64,000 nucleotides of DNA, taken from positions 1 to 64,000 of the forward strand of contig JADKFV010000018.1 of the NCBI GenBank assembly GCA_016717325.1, in the 5' to 3' direction. Source of the stretch: Bacteroidota bacterium (lineage in GTDB: Bacteria > Bacteroidota > Bacteroidia > AKYH767-A > OLB10). The notes below the pieces were generated by a model, which did no database searches, was not told where the DNA came from, and saw only the letters and a list, made by a program, of their open reading frames with translations. Both the position numbers and the translations under genes were made by a program. Of this stretch, positions 63,860 through 64,000 are shown piece by piece (positions within the stretch are counted from its first letter, which is position 1; every line of letters starts with the position of its first letter).

Positions 63860-64000
63860 CTACAGCCACTTATTTTTATGTGCCAGCGAAATCACTTGTG
63901 CTTTGGAGTTTACGTGCAGTTTGTTGTAAATATTTGCAATGTGTTTGCGCACAGTGAGTGTACTTATTTCGGTAATTTCGGCAATGCGTTTTGCATCGTA
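63860..64000 (-). CDS. LuxR-type response regulator or HTH protein, 3' end only
   Basis: The last 46 residues of a minus-strand gene that continues beyond the window. YDAKRIAEITEISTLTVRKHIANIYNKLHVNSKAQVISLAHKNKWL ends at a stop (63860-63862). The phrase IAEITEISTLTVRKHIANIYNKLHV is the GerE/LuxR helix-turn-helix with the recognition helix TVRKHIANIYNKL. Whether a receiver domain precedes it cannot be seen. It is convergent with the lipoprotein gene, with 44 bases between. Confidence 0.88.
   Translation of the reverse strand, partial: YDAKRIAEITEISTLTVRKHIANIYNKLHVNSKAQVISLAHKNKWL

Overview
The window is typical chromosomal DNA of a member of the Bacteroidota, probably from the Chitinophagales/Sphingobacteriia side. 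It is AT-rich. Shine-Dalgarno sites are scarce, and several genes are preceded by the Bacteroidota -7 box TAnnTTTG. Secreted proteins end in type IX secretion (T9SS) type A sorting domains, and the housekeeping genes (dnaN, gyrA, carB, cdsA, pdhB, hutI, ftcD) look like Bacteroidota versions. No plasmid, phage, insertion sequence or CRISPR array is visible.

Layout. 1-5.1 kb: a small secreted protein, dnaN with a strong terminator, and a large T9SS-sorted zinc metalloprotease. 5.2-12.5 kb (plus strand): an outer-membrane-type protein, a SanA/YdcF-like protein, nitronate monooxygenase, an EamA transporter, and YigZ translationally coupled to a 1122-residue TPR+MORN repeat protein. 12.5-22.1 kb (minus): an RsmI-like methyltransferase and a low-molecular-weight phosphatase; a 380-bp cluster of palindromic repeats; then a probable operon of a WG-repeat protein and three paralogous kelch/PKD T9SS proteins. 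22.2-41.8 kb: housekeeping and membrane genes, including LOG, OmpH, CarB, HutI, 3-methyladenine glycosylase, NDH-2, diadenylate cyclase and its likely partner NrnA, MsrA, two FKBP lipoproteins, a two-gene ABC transporter and CdsA. 42-47 kb: a tRNA-Met and a two-gene cassette of T9SS proteins present in tandem, bounded by inverted palindromic repeats, with the head of a third copy. 47.3-64 kb: gyrA, a TPR protein, a YkgJ-type protein, a thioredoxin-fold protein, an AlkB-like hydroxylase, an M48 lipoprotein protease, FtcD, a LysM protein, NfeD, PdhB, a beta-barrel/lipoprotein pair, and the 3' end of a LuxR-type regulator running off the edge.

Two themes stand out. First, eight genes, including carB, are each broken by exactly one base in a short homopolymer. 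Correcting that base restores a full-length in-frame product in every case, so sequencing or consensus errors are more likely than decay. I annotate these as single genes across the shift. Second, the accessory stretches (14-21 kb and 42-47 kb) contain tandemly duplicated T9SS cargo genes lying beside, and even containing, short palindromic repeats. That repeat-bounded cassette amplification is the most unusual structure here. I found no clear new defence or biosynthetic system.
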